Source of the DNA: Blastococcus sp.
GTDB taxonomy: Bacteria; Actinomycetota; Actinomycetes; Mycobacteriales; Geodermatophilaceae
Assembly: GCA_025965795.1 (NCBI GenBank)
Contig: JAOPWH010000117.1
Span: 1 to 39,578, forward strand
Length of the DNA: 39,578 nt
Direction of reading: 5' to 3'
The notes under the pieces were generated by a model. It worked only from the letters and a program-made list of their open reading frames with translations, searched no databases and was not told the DNA's origin. Below are positions 15,699 through 24,536 of the stretch, piece by piece (the first letter of the stretch is position 1; every line of letters begins with the position of its first letter). A program made the translations under genes and the position numbers.

Positions 15699-16720
15699 CC
15701 GCCGCCCCCGCCGCGGGTGCCACCGCTGCGTCCGCGCTGGACCCCGCCCCCGTCCTCGAGGTGCGCGACCTCGTCGTCCGCTACGGCTCCGGCCGCAGGG
15801 CCCGGAACGCCCCGCCCGCCATCGACGGCGTCAGCTTCGACATCGCGCCCGGCGAGACCCTGGGCGTCGTCGGCGAGTCCGGCTCGGGCAAGTCGACGAT
15901 CGGCAAGGCCGTGCTCGGCCTGCAGCCCGCGACGTCGGGCACGGTGACGCTGCACGGTCAGGACATCACCGCGATGTCGCTCAAGCAGCGCAGCCGGCTG
16001 GTCGCGGATCTGCGGGTGGTCTTCCAGGACCCGTACTCCTCGCTCAACCCCGCCCGCACGATCGGCCAGACGCTGGTCGAGCCGCTCGCGCTGATGGGGA
16101 TCAAGGGCGTCGCGGCGCTGGCCAAGGCGCGCGCCGGCCTGGAGGCGGTCGGGCTGCCCGGTGACGCGGCCGACCGCTATCCGTCGCAGTTCTCCGGCGG
16201 GCAGCGCCAGCGCATAGCCATCGCCCGCGCCCTGGTGTGCGACCCCAAGGTCGTCGTCCTCGACGAGCCCGTGTCGGCCCTGGACCTCTCGACGCAGGCC
16301 CAGGTGCTCAACCTGCTCGCGGACCTGCGCGACCAGCGCGGCCTCGCGTTCATGTTCATCGCCCACGACCTCGGTGTGGTCCGGTTCCTGGCTCAGCGGA
16401 CGGTCGTGCTCTACCGCGGTCAGATCATGGAGACCGGCCCTGTCGAGGCGGTCAACTCCCGGCCCCGGCACCCCTACACGGTCGCCCTGACCGCCGCCGC
16501 TCCGGTGCCGCGCCCGGCCGAGCAGGCTGCCCGCCGTGCCGCCCGCGAGGCGCTCGGGGTCGGCACCGCCGGCGCCGCCCAGCCGGCCGCGACCGGGTGC
16601 CCGTTCGTGCCGCGCTGCCCGCTGGCCACCGACATCTGCGTCGCCGAGCGGCCACCCCTCCGGCTGGTCGAGGGCACGTACGCCGCCTGCCACCACGCGG
16701 AGCGCGTTCCGCAGCTGTAA
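15695..16720 (+). CDS. ABC transporter ATP-binding protein (DppF/OppF-like)
   Basis: A 341-residue cytoplasmic ATPase, the second nucleotide-binding subunit of the transporter. Walker A GESGSGKST is at residues 60-68, the signature FSGGQRQRIAIARAL starts at 166, and the Walker B aspartate and glutamate are D190 and E191 in LDEPVSALD. The Cys-containing C-terminal extension GCPFVPRCPLATDIC is typical of the oligopeptide branch. The ATG at 15695 overlaps the previous stop as ATGA. Together with the three preceding genes it completes a full importer, ending 40 bp before the first rhamnosidase gene. Confidence 0.94.
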   Translation: MTAAPAAGATAASALDPAPVLEVRDLVVRYGSGRRARNAPPAIDGVSFDIAPGETLGVVGESGSGKSTIGKAVLGLQPATSGTVTLHGQDITAMSLKQRSRLVADLRVVFQDPYSSLNPARTIGQTLVEPLALMGIKGVAALAKARAGLEAVGLPGDAADRYPSQFSGGQRQRIAIARALVCDPKVVVLDEPVSALDLSTQAQVLNLLADLRDQRGLAFMFIAHDLGVVRFLAQRTVVLYRGQIMETGPVEAVNSRPRHPYTVALTAAAPVPRPAEQAARRAAREALGVGTAGAAQPAATGCPFVPRCPLATDICVAERPPLRLVEGTYAACHHAERVPQL

Positions 16721-16760
16721 CCCGCCCCGCGTCCTCACCAGCAGCCCGAACAGGAGAACC

Positions 16761-19481
16761 GTGCCTTCATCGCGTGCCCTGCCCCACGCCGCCCTCGACG
16801 GGCTCGTCGGGAAGCCGGACCTCGAGACGAAGACCACCGTGCCCTCCGGTCTGCGGGTCGAGCACCTCGACGAGGCCCTCGGGATCCGGACGACAGCGCC
16901 ACGACTGTCCTGGCACCTTCCGTACGGCGCGCGGCAGCAGCGGGCGTACCGGATCACCGCCGACACCGGCTGGGACACCGGCTGGGTGGACAGCGACCAG
17001 AGCCTGCTGGTGCCCTACTCCGGTCCGCCGCTGGCGTCGTCGCAGCGCGTGGAATGGCGCGTGCGGGTGCGGACCGACCTCGGCGAGAGCCCGGAGTCGG
17101 CGCCGGGCTGGTTCGAGACCGGCCTGCTCTGGCCCGAGGGCTGGAAGGTGTCCTGGATCGAGCCCGGGGCGATGCCGGCAGGAGCAGCGGGGGAGCGGCC
17201 GGCGGTCCAGCTGCGCGTCGAGTTCGACGTCGACCGGCCGGTGGTGTCGGCCCGCCTGCACGCCACCGCGCAGGGCATGTACGAGGCGTTCCTCAATGCC
17301 GGGCGCGTCGGGGACGCCGAGCTGACACCGGGTTTCACCCAGTACGACGAGCGCCTGCAGGTGCAGACCTTCGACGTCACCGCCGCCGTCCGCCAGGGGG
17401 CCAATGCGCTGGGCGTCGTGCTCTCGGACGGCTGGTTCCGCGGCCAGAACGGGATCACCCGGGCCGCCGACCAGTGGGGGAGCCGGCTGGCGGTCCTGGC
17501 GCAGCTGCACCTCGTCCACGAGGACGGCGACGTGAGCGTCGTCGGCACCGGGCCCGGATGGCGCAGCGCCGCCGGGCACGTCGTCGCCGCCGACCTCATC
17601 GCCGGCGAGCGGTGGGACCTCACCCGCATGCAGCGCGGCTGGGACGCAGCCGGCTTCGATGACTCCGGCTGGGACGACGTAACCGTGGTCGAGCACGGCT
17701 TCGCCGGACTGGTCGACTCGCCCGCACCACCGGTCCGCCGGGTGGAGGAGATCGTGCCGGTGTCGGTGACCCGGCTCGAGAACGGGAGGCAGATCGTGGA
17801 CCTGGGCCAGAACATCAACGGCTGGATCCGCCTCGCGAACCTGGGACCGGCCGGCGCCACCCTCACCCTCACGCACGGCGAGTGGCTCGGCGACGACGGC
17901 GACGTCACCACCGACCACCTCCGGCCGGCCGTGCCCTTCCTGCCCGAGCCGCTGCCGGCCGGCCAGGTCGACTCCGTCGTCTCCTCCGGGGTCCCGGGCG
18001 AGGTCTTCGAGCCGCGGCGCACCACGCACGGGTTCCAGTACGTGCGCATCGAGGGGCACCCCGACGACCTGACGCCCGCCGACGTCTGCGGCGTCGTCGT
18101 GCACACCGATCTGCGCCGCACCGGCTGGTTCTCCTCCAGCGACGAGCGGGTCGACCGCTTCCACGAGGCGGCGGTGTGGAGCCTCCGCAGCAACGCCTGC
18201 GACGTCCCGACCGACTGCCCGCACCGGGAGCGCGGTCCGTGGACCGGCGACTGGCAGCTGTACGTCCCGACCGCGGCGTTCCTCTACGACGTCGCCGGCT
18301 TCTCCACCAAGTGGCTGCGGGACGTCGCCGTCGACCAGTGGCCCGACGGCACGGTCGCCAACATGAGCCCGGCCACGAAGGGCGAGGGCCGCGAGGGCCC
18401 GATCGCCTTCCTCAACGGCTCGGCCGGCTGGGGCGACGCCGCGGTGATCGTGCCCTGGGAGCTCTACCGCGCCTACGGCGACACCCAGGTCCTCGACGAG
18501 CTGTGGCCGACGATGGTGCGGTGGCTCGACCGCGTCGAGCGGATGGCCCGCGACCAGCGGCACCCCGACCGCGCGGCGCGATCGCCCCAGGCGGCGCCGC
18601 ACGAGCAGTTCCTCTGGGACAGCGGCTTCCACTGGGGTGAGTGGTCGGTGCCCGGCGAGGAGGTCGGCGACTTCCGGGCCTTCGTGGCCGCGGACAAGGG
18701 CGACGTGGCGACGGCGTACTTCGCGCACAGCGCCGGCCTCATGGCACGCATCGCCGAGGTGACCGGGCGGAGCGAGGACGCCGTCCGCTACAGGGAGCTG
18801 AGTGATCGGGTCCGGGACGCATGGCAGGCCGAGTACGTGGACGGCGAGGGGCGGCTCACCCCGGACACCCAGGCGAACCACGTGCGCGCGCTGGCGTTCG
18901 ACCTGGTGCCCTCCGAGCTGCGGCCGGCCGTCGGGGACCGGCTGGTCGAGCTGATCCGGAAGGCCGACACCCATCTCGGCACAGGGTTCCTCGCCACGCC
19001 GTACCTGCTTCCGGTCCTCGCCGACGCCGGGCACCTCGACGTCGCCTACGAGCTGCTGCTGCAGGACAGCGAGCCGTCGTGGCTGGTCATGGTCGACCGC
19101 GGAGCCACCACGGTGTGGGAGCGGTGGAACGGCGTCTCCGGCGACGGCGTGCCCTACGAGTCGCTGAACCACTACTCCAAGGGCGCTGTCATCTCGTTCC
19201 TGCACCGGTACACCGCCGGCATCGAGCTGATCGAGCCCGCGTACCGGCGCTTCCGGATCCAGCCGCGGCCGGGGGGCGGACTGACGCATGCCGAGGCGGC
19301 CCACGAATCGCCCTACGGACGCATCCGGTCGGCCTGGCGGATCGAGGACGGCGTCCTGGACCTGAGCGTCGTCGTCCCCGCCGGGACGTTCGCCGAGGTC
19401 GTCCTGCCCGACGGGACCGCCGCGACCGCCGGACCCGGCCACCACACGTTCAGCTGTTCCTACGAGGAGACGCCGCGATGA
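16761..19481 (+). CDS. GH78 alpha-L-rhamnosidase (first copy)
   Basis: A 906-residue GH78 enzyme that would remove terminal alpha-L-rhamnose. The N-terminal beta-sandwich and carbohydrate-binding-like region holds ATAQGMYEAFLN and LGVVLSDGWFRGQNG. The catalytic (alpha/alpha)6 barrel carries DCPHRERGPWTGD starting at residue 485, with the general acid likely E490, and the general base likely E787 in TTVWERWNG. The C-terminal beta domain contains AAHESPYGRIRSAWRI. There is no signal peptide, so it acts on imported substrate. The GTG at 16761 is preceded by AGGAGA; the longer open frame upstream lies inside the ATPase gene. Its stop overlaps the next start as ATGA. It shares general layout but not close identity with the second GH78, which suggests a different linkage or aglycone preference. 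Confidence 0.93.
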   Translation: MPSSRALPHAALDGLVGKPDLETKTTVPSGLRVEHLDEALGIRTTAPRLSWHLPYGARQQRAYRITADTGWDTGWVDSDQSLLVPYSGPPLASSQRVEWRVRVRTDLGESPESAPGWFETGLLWPEGWKVSWIEPGAMPAGAAGERPAVQLRVEFDVDRPVVSARLHATAQGMYEAFLNAGRVGDAELTPGFTQYDERLQVQTFDVTAAVRQGANALGVVLSDGWFRGQNGITRAADQWGSRLAVLAQLHLVHEDGDVSVVGTGPGWRSAAGHVVAADLIAGERWDLTRMQRGWDAAGFDDSGWDDVTVVEHGFAGLVDSPAPPVRRVEEIVPVSVTRLENGRQIVDLGQNINGWIRLANLGPAGATLTLTHGEWLGDDGDVTTDHLRPAVPFLPEPLPAGQVDSVVSSGVPGEVFEPRRTTHGFQYVRIEGHPDDLTPADVCGVVVHTDLRRTGWFSSSDERVDRFHEAAVWSLRSNACDVPTDCPHRERGPWTGDWQLYVPTAAFLYDVAGFSTKWLRDVAVDQWPDGTVANMSPATKGEGREGPIAFLNGSAGWGDAAVIVPWELYRAYGDTQVLDELWPTMVRWLDRVERMARDQRHPDRAARSPQAAPHEQFLWDSGFHWGEWSVPGEEVGDFRAFVAADKGDVATAYFAHSAGLMARIAEVTGRSEDAVRYRELSDRVRDAWQAEYVDGEGRLTPDTQANHVRALAFDLVPSELRPAVGDRLVELIRKADTHLGTGFLATPYLLPVLADAGHLDVAYELLLQDSEPSWLVMVDRGATTVWERWNGVSGDGVPYESLNHYSKGAVISFLHRYTAGIELIEPAYRRFRIQPRPGGGLTHAEAAHESPYGRIRSAWRIEDGVLDLSVVVPAGTFAEVVLPDGTAATAGPGHHTFSCSYEETPR

Positions 19482-20401
19482 CCGCAGAGACCACCGAGTG
19501 GGCCGGGCCGACCCGGTTCCTGCCGCCGACCGAGCCCACCCGCGCCGGCGACGGCGCGCTGCACTACTCCGGGATCACCTATGCCGTCGCATTCGGTTTC
19601 CGCCCCCTGCAGCTCGACCTGTGGGTACCGCCGAGGCCTGAGCCGGCGCCGCTGGTCGTCTGGATCCACGGTGGCGGCTTCATGTTCGGTGACCGTCGCC
19701 ACCTGCCCGAGACGCTGCGTCCCAACCAGGTCTTCACCGCGTTGCTGGACGCCGGCCTGGCCGTCGCGACCATCGACTACCGGCACGCGCTCGAGGCGCC
19801 GTTCCCGGCGCAGCTGCACGACGCGAAGGCGGCGGTCCGCTACCTCCGGGCGCACGCCGACGAGCTCGGGATCTGCACCGAGCGGATCGGCGTGATGGGG
19901 GAGTCGGCCGGCGGGCACATCGCCGCGCTCGTCGGCCTCACGGCGCACCGACCCGACCTGGAAGGCACCAACGGCGTGGTCGGTCCGTCGAGCGCGGTGG
20001 ACGTCGTCGTCGACTGGTACGGCCCGGCCGACCTCACCACCATGCCGCGGAAGAGGCTGCCCCCGCAGATCGCCGCCAGGCTGCCGCCAGAGCTGGTCGC
20101 CCCGCCGGAGGAACACCTCACCCGCGGTCTGGAGGGGGCCGCCTACGCCGACGCGAGCCCGATCACGCACGTCACGCCGGATGCGCCACCGTTCCTGCTG
20201 GTGCACGGCACGGCGGACTGGCTCGTGCCGTTCGCGCAGAGCGAGCAGCTCGAGGCCGCCCTGACCGCTGCGGGCGTACCGGTCCGACTGGTCCCCATCG
20301 AGGGTGCCCAGCACATCTTCGACGGCCACGACGACGTCGATGCCGTCGTCCAGCTGTCGGTCGACCACCTGGCCGAGGCACTCCTGGGGGATCACCGATG
20401 A
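19478..20401 (+). CDS. Alpha/beta hydrolase esterase between the two rhamnosidases
   Basis: A 307-residue cytoplasmic serine esterase of the BD-FAE/HSL-like group. The oxyanion motif HGGG is at residues 64-67 and the nucleophile is S143 in GESAGG. The likely acid is in HGTADWLVPF and the histidine in EGAQHIF. It is a paralogue of the esterase at 5740-6642, sharing the PAQLHDAKAAVR block. Both its ends overlap the neighbouring GH78 genes as ATGA, so it is made together with the two rhamnosidases. This favours a role in removing acyl groups (for example acetyl or cinnamoyl) from glycoside sugars before rhamnose removal, but the acyl group is inference. Confidence 0.9.
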   Translation: MTAETTEWAGPTRFLPPTEPTRAGDGALHYSGITYAVAFGFRPLQLDLWVPPRPEPAPLVVWIHGGGFMFGDRRHLPETLRPNQVFTALLDAGLAVATIDYRHALEAPFPAQLHDAKAAVRYLRAHADELGICTERIGVMGESAGGHIAALVGLTAHRPDLEGTNGVVGPSSAVDVVVDWYGPADLTTMPRKRLPPQIAARLPPELVAPPEEHLTRGLEGAAYADASPITHVTPDAPPFLLVHGTADWLVPFAQSEQLEAALTAAGVPVRLVPIEGAQHIFDGHDDVDAVVQLSVDHLAEALLGDHR

Positions 20402-23040
20402 GCGACCTGACCGTCCTGCCCGTCACCGTCGAGCACCACCGAGAGCCGATCGGCGTCGGCGAGAGGACGCCCCGGCTGTCGTGGGTCACGCGCACCGAGC
20501 TGCCGGACTGGCGGCAGGCCGCCTACGAGCTGGAGATCGAGCCGCCGGACGGCGAGATCTGGTCGTCGGGCCGGGTCGAGTCCGCCGAGTCGGTCCTCGT
20601 GCCGTGGGAGGCGCCCGGACTGGTCAGCCGTGACCGGCGGATGCTCCGGGTCCGCGTCTGGGGGAAGGGCTCGGCCGAGCCGTCGGCCTGGAGCGAGGAC
20701 GTCGTCGTCGAGGCGGGGCTCCTCGAGCCGTCGGACTGGACGGCCCAGCTCGCCCGACCGGTACTGCCGGAGCCCGGCGGCACCGGCGAGCCGGTCGCCC
20801 TGCTCCGCCGCGAGTTCGTCCTGGACGAGCCCGTCGTGCGGGCCCGGCTCTACGCCACGGCGCAGGGACTGTACGAGGCCGAGATCGACGGGGTCGTCGT
20901 CGGAGACCACGTCCTCTCCCCGGGCTGGACCAGCTACCGGCATCGGCTGCGCTACCAGACCTACGACGTGACCGCCCTGCTCGGGGCGGGCCGGCATGCT
21001 CTGGGGGTCACCCTCGCCGACGGCTGGTACCGCGGTCACCTGGGCTTCACCGGCGGGCGGCACCTCTACGGCGACCGCACCGGAGCCTTCCTGCAGCTCG
21101 AGGTGGATCACCCCGACGGGACCCGCACGGTCGTGAACACCGACGGCTCGTGGCGGTCGAGCCTGGGCCCGGAGACCCGGGCCGACATCTACAAGGGGGA
21201 GACGGTCGACTTTCGGCGGCAAAGGGCCGGCTGGTCCACCGCGGGGTTCGACGACTCGGACTGGACCCCGGTGGAGCTGGGGTCGCTCGACGCGACCACC
21301 CTGGTCGCCCCGACCGGCCCGCCGGTGCGGCGGATCGAGACGCTCCCGGTGCGGGAGATCTCGGTGTCACCCTCGGGGAAGACGTTGCTCGACTTCGGCC
21401 AGAACCTGGTCGGCCGGATCCGCTTCTCCCTGCCCGACGGCCCGGCCGGTACGGAGATCACCGTCCGGCACGCCGAGGTGCTCGAGCACGGCGAGCTCGG
21501 GGTGCGTCCACTCCGCGCGGCGGACGCCACCGACGTGATCGTCCTGGACGGGAACGGACCCCGGACCTGGGAGCCGAGGTTCACCTTCCACGGTTTCCGG
21601 TACGCCGACGTCACCGGCTGGCCCGGCGAGCTCGGCGCGGACGCGCTCGAGGCCGTCGTCGTCCACACCGATCTGCGCCGCACCGGCACGTTCAGCTGCT
21701 CGGACGCCGACGTCGAGCGGCTGCACGAGAACGTCGTCTGGGGCATGCGGGGGAACTTCGTCGATCTGCCCACCGACTGCCCCCAGCGGGACGAGCGGCT
21801 GGGCTGGACCGGCGACCTGCAGGTCTTCGCCCCGACGGCGTCGTTCCTCTTCGACGCGTCGGGGATGCTGCGGTCGTGGCTCGCCGACCTGGCGGTCGAG
21901 CAGCTCGAGGACCACGACGGCATCGTGCCGATGTACGTGCCGTTCCTCCCGTTCCTGCCCTTTCCGATGCAGGCCGACGTCGGCTGGGGTGACGCGGCGG
22001 TCGTCGTCCCCTGGGTGCTCTACGAACGCACCGGAGATCTCGGCCTGCTCGCCGACCAGTGGACGTCGATGACCACGTGGGTCGACGTCTTCGCTGGTCG
22101 GGCCGGCGCGGACCTGGACTTCCCGGAGGGCGGGTTCTCCTTCGGCGACTGGCTGGACACCGCGGCGCCGCCGGAGAACCCCGCCGCCGCCCGGACCCCC
22201 TGGCAATGCGTCGCCACGGCCTACCTGGCCCGCTCCGCGCGCACGGTGGCGCAGGCGGCCGAGGTGCTCGGCCGCGACGGCAGCCGGTTCGCCGAGCTGG
22301 CCGACCGGGCCGCGGCCCGGTTCCGCGCCGAGTACGTGACGCCGAACGGCCGGGTGTCCTTCCCCTCGCAGACCGCCTACGCGCTCGCCCTGGAGTTCGA
22401 CCTGCTGACACCGGAGCAGCGACAGCACGCCGGCCGGCTGCTGGCCGAGCAGGTGCTGAAGGACGGCTTCCACATCGCCAGCGGCTTCCTCGGGACGCCG
22501 CTGGTCACCGATGCACTGACCAACGCCGGTGAGCCGGCGACGGCCTACGAGCTGCTGCTGCAGCGGGAGAACCCGTCGTGGCTCTATCCGGTCACCATGG
22601 GCGCGACGACGATCTGGGAGCGCTGGGACTCCATGCTCCCCGACGGGTCGATCAACCCCGGCGACATGACCTCGTTCAACCACTACGCGTTCGGTGCGGT
22701 CGCCGACTGGCTGCACCGCACGGTCGCCGGTCTCGCACCCGCCGCGCCGGGTTACCGGCGGCTGCGGTTCGCCCCGCGGCCCGGTCCCGGCATCACGTCG
22801 GCCGCGGCCACTCACGAGACGCCCTACGGGACGGCCTCGGTCGCCTGGACGCTGTCGGGCGGAACGGCGTTCGCCCTCGACGTCACGGTGCCGCCGAACA
22901 CGACGGCGGAGGTCGTGCTGCCCGACGGCAGCGCCCCGGTCGAGGTCGGCGCCGGCCGGCACTCCTTCGAGGCGACGATCGAGGAGCCGGTCCCGGTCGA
23001 GAAGCCGGCGCTGTTCTTCAACCCGGACGACCACCAGTGA
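20398..23040 (+). CDS. GH78 alpha-L-rhamnosidase (second copy)
   Basis: An 880-residue GH78 enzyme. It has the N-terminal sandwich domains (ATAQGLYEAEIDG, LGVTLADGWYRGHLG) and the catalytic barrel with DCPQRDERLGWTGD from residue 460, where E466 is the likely general acid. TTIWERWDSM supplies the likely general base E741, and a C-terminal beta domain follows. No signal peptide is present. This acid motif is the form seen in many characterised bacterial rhamnosidases, whereas the first copy has a one-residue-shorter version. It overlaps the esterase before it (ATGA) and the GH43 gene after it (GTGA), so the operon is tightly coupled. Two different rhamnosidases suggest substrates with more than one rhamnose linkage, such as rutinosides and neohesperidosides; this is inference. 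Confidence 0.94.
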   Translation: MSDLTVLPVTVEHHREPIGVGERTPRLSWVTRTELPDWRQAAYELEIEPPDGEIWSSGRVESAESVLVPWEAPGLVSRDRRMLRVRVWGKGSAEPSAWSEDVVVEAGLLEPSDWTAQLARPVLPEPGGTGEPVALLRREFVLDEPVVRARLYATAQGLYEAEIDGVVVGDHVLSPGWTSYRHRLRYQTYDVTALLGAGRHALGVTLADGWYRGHLGFTGGRHLYGDRTGAFLQLEVDHPDGTRTVVNTDGSWRSSLGPETRADIYKGETVDFRRQRAGWSTAGFDDSDWTPVELGSLDATTLVAPTGPPVRRIETLPVREISVSPSGKTLLDFGQNLVGRIRFSLPDGPAGTEITVRHAEVLEHGELGVRPLRAADATDVIVLDGNGPRTWEPRFTFHGFRYADVTGWPGELGADALEAVVVHTDLRRTGTFSCSDADVERLHENVVWGMRGNFVDLPTDCPQRDERLGWTGDLQVFAPTASFLFDASGMLRSWLADLAVEQLEDHDGIVPMYVPFLPFLPFPMQADVGWGDAAVVVPWVLYERTGDLGLLADQWTSMTTWVDVFAGRAGADLDFPEGGFSFGDWLDTAAPPENPAAARTPWQCVATAYLARSARTVAQAAEVLGRDGSRFAELADRAAARFRAEYVTPNGRVSFPSQTAYALALEFDLLTPEQRQHAGRLLAEQVLKDGFHIASGFLGTPLVTDALTNAGEPATAYELLLQRENPSWLYPVTMGATTIWERWDSMLPDGSINPGDMTSFNHYAFGAVADWLHRTVAGLAPAAPGYRRLRFAPRPGPGITSAAATHETPYGTASVAWTLSGGTAFALDVTVPPNTTAEVVLPDGSAPVEVGAGRHSFEATIEEPVPVEKPALFFNPDDHQ

Positions 23041-24536
23041 CGGCCGCGCGTCCCGTCGTCCCTGGCTTCCATCCCGACCCCAGCATCTGCCGGGCCGGCG
23101 ACACGTACTGGATGGTCGTCTCCAGCTTCGAGTACGCACCCGGGGTGCCGCTGTTCCGCTCTGCGGACCTGCTGTCCTGGGAGCAGGTCGGGCACGTCCT
23201 GGCCCGGCCTGCCCAGCTCGACGTGTCATCGGCGCCGGGCTCCGGCGGCATCACCGCGCCGACGATCCGGTTCCATGACGGCCGGTTCTGGATGATCGCC
23301 ACAAACCTGGCCGACGGCGGGTGGCAGACCCTCGTCACCACCGACGACCCGCTCGGAGCGTGGTCCGAGCCCGTCCGGATGCCCGAGGTCCGCGGCATCG
23401 ACCCCGACCTCGCGTGGGACGACGACGGCACGCTCCTGGTCACCTACGCGGGCTTCGGCCCCGGCGGTCCCGCCGGTCTCGTGCAGCAGGCCGTCGACCC
23501 GGGAACGGGTCGCGCGCTGACCGAGCGCAGGCACGTGTGGCAGGGCACCGGCGGCCGGTTCCCGGAGGGCCCGCACCTCTACCGCATGGGCGAACACTGG
23601 TACCTGCTGATCGCGGAGGGCGGCACCGAGCGCGGGCACGCGGTCACCATCGCCCGCGGCACCGCACCATCCGGGCCGTTCGAGCCGTGCCCGTGGAATC
23701 CGCTGCTCACCCACCGCGGCATCGAGTCGCCGGTGCAGAACACGGGCCACTCCGATCTGGTCCAGCGGCCCGACGGCAGCTGGGCGATCGTCTTCCACGG
23801 CGTCCGCCCCCGCGGGACGAGCCCGCAGTTCCACGTGCTCGGTCGGGAGATCTTCGCCGCGGAGGTGGAGTGGGAGGACGGCTGGCCTCGGCTGGGGGAG
23901 TGGCTCACCCCGCCGGGCCGGGCGATGGAGGTCGAGGAGCTCGGCGGTCCGGCCCTCCCGGTGTCGTGGGTGGCACCGCGCCGGTTCCCGGACGAGGTGC
24001 TCAGGCGGGAGGACGGCGGCTGGCGGCTGACCGCGGTCGAGGCCGAGCCGGCGTCGGAGGACCTCGCGTTCGCCGGCCGGCGGCAGGAGCACCTGGTCGC
24101 GCGTGCCCGGACCGTGGTGGGCCCCGGCGACGGCGTGGGCGGGCTCTCCCTGCGGATGGATGCCCGCCACCACCTCCGGCTGGAGCTGGACGCCGACCGC
24201 GTGCGAGCGATCGCCCAGGTCGGTGCGCTCCGGTCGGTGCTCGGCGAGACCGCTGTTCCGGCCGGCGAGGACGTCGTCCTGGAGGTCCGGGCCATGCCGG
24301 ACGAGGGCCACTTCTCCTCCACCGCACTCGGCCCCGACGTGCTGGTCGCCGGAGTCGTGGGCTGCGACGGCTTCACCGAGCTCGGCCGGCTCGACGGCCG
24401 CTACCTCTCCACCGAGGTGGCCGGCGGCATGACCGGCCGGCTGTTCGGCGTCTGGTGCTCCCGAGGTGAGCTGCTCGTCCGCTCCTTCACGTACAGCGGC
24501 TCCGACCCCGTTCCCACGACGATCGAGGCACAGTGA
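23037..24536 (+). CDS. GH43 beta-xylosidase / alpha-L-arabinofuranosidase
   Basis: A 499-residue inverting glycosidase. The five-bladed propeller starts at once with GFHPDPSIC, placing the general base at D14; the pKa-tuning aspartate is D122 in GIDPDLAWDDDG and the general acid is E177 in FPEGPHLYRMG. The residues after about 310 form the C-terminal beta-sandwich usual in xylosidase-type GH43 members. There is no signal peptide. The GTG at 23037 overlaps the rhamnosidase stop as GTGA, and its own stop overlaps the next start the same way. Whether xylose or arabinose is released cannot be told from these motifs; the xylAB genes further on would use xylose. Confidence 0.92.
   Translation: MTAARPVVPGFHPDPSICRAGDTYWMVVSSFEYAPGVPLFRSADLLSWEQVGHVLARPAQLDVSSAPGSGGITAPTIRFHDGRFWMIATNLADGGWQTLVTTDDPLGAWSEPVRMPEVRGIDPDLAWDDDGTLLVTYAGFGPGGPAGLVQQAVDPGTGRALTERRHVWQGTGGRFPEGPHLYRMGEHWYLLIAEGGTERGHAVTIARGTAPSGPFEPCPWNPLLTHRGIESPVQNTGHSDLVQRPDGSWAIVFHGVRPRGTSPQFHVLGREIFAAEVEWEDGWPRLGEWLTPPGRAMEVEELGGPALPVSWVAPRRFPDEVLRREDGGWRLTAVEAEPASEDLAFAGRRQEHLVARARTVVGPGDGVGGLSLRMDARHHLRLELDADRVRAIAQVGALRSVLGETAVPAGEDVVLEVRAMPDEGHFSSTALGPDVLVAGVVGCDGFTELGRLDGRYLSTEVAGGMTGRLFGVWCSRGELLVRSFTYSGSDPVPTTIEAQ

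Noticed and set aside
11066-16720. Importer as a nickel or dipeptide system
   Set aside because: The subunit families alone would allow it, but the operon continues into five carbohydrate-active or esterase genes, and there is no peptidase, urease or hydrogenase gene nearby.
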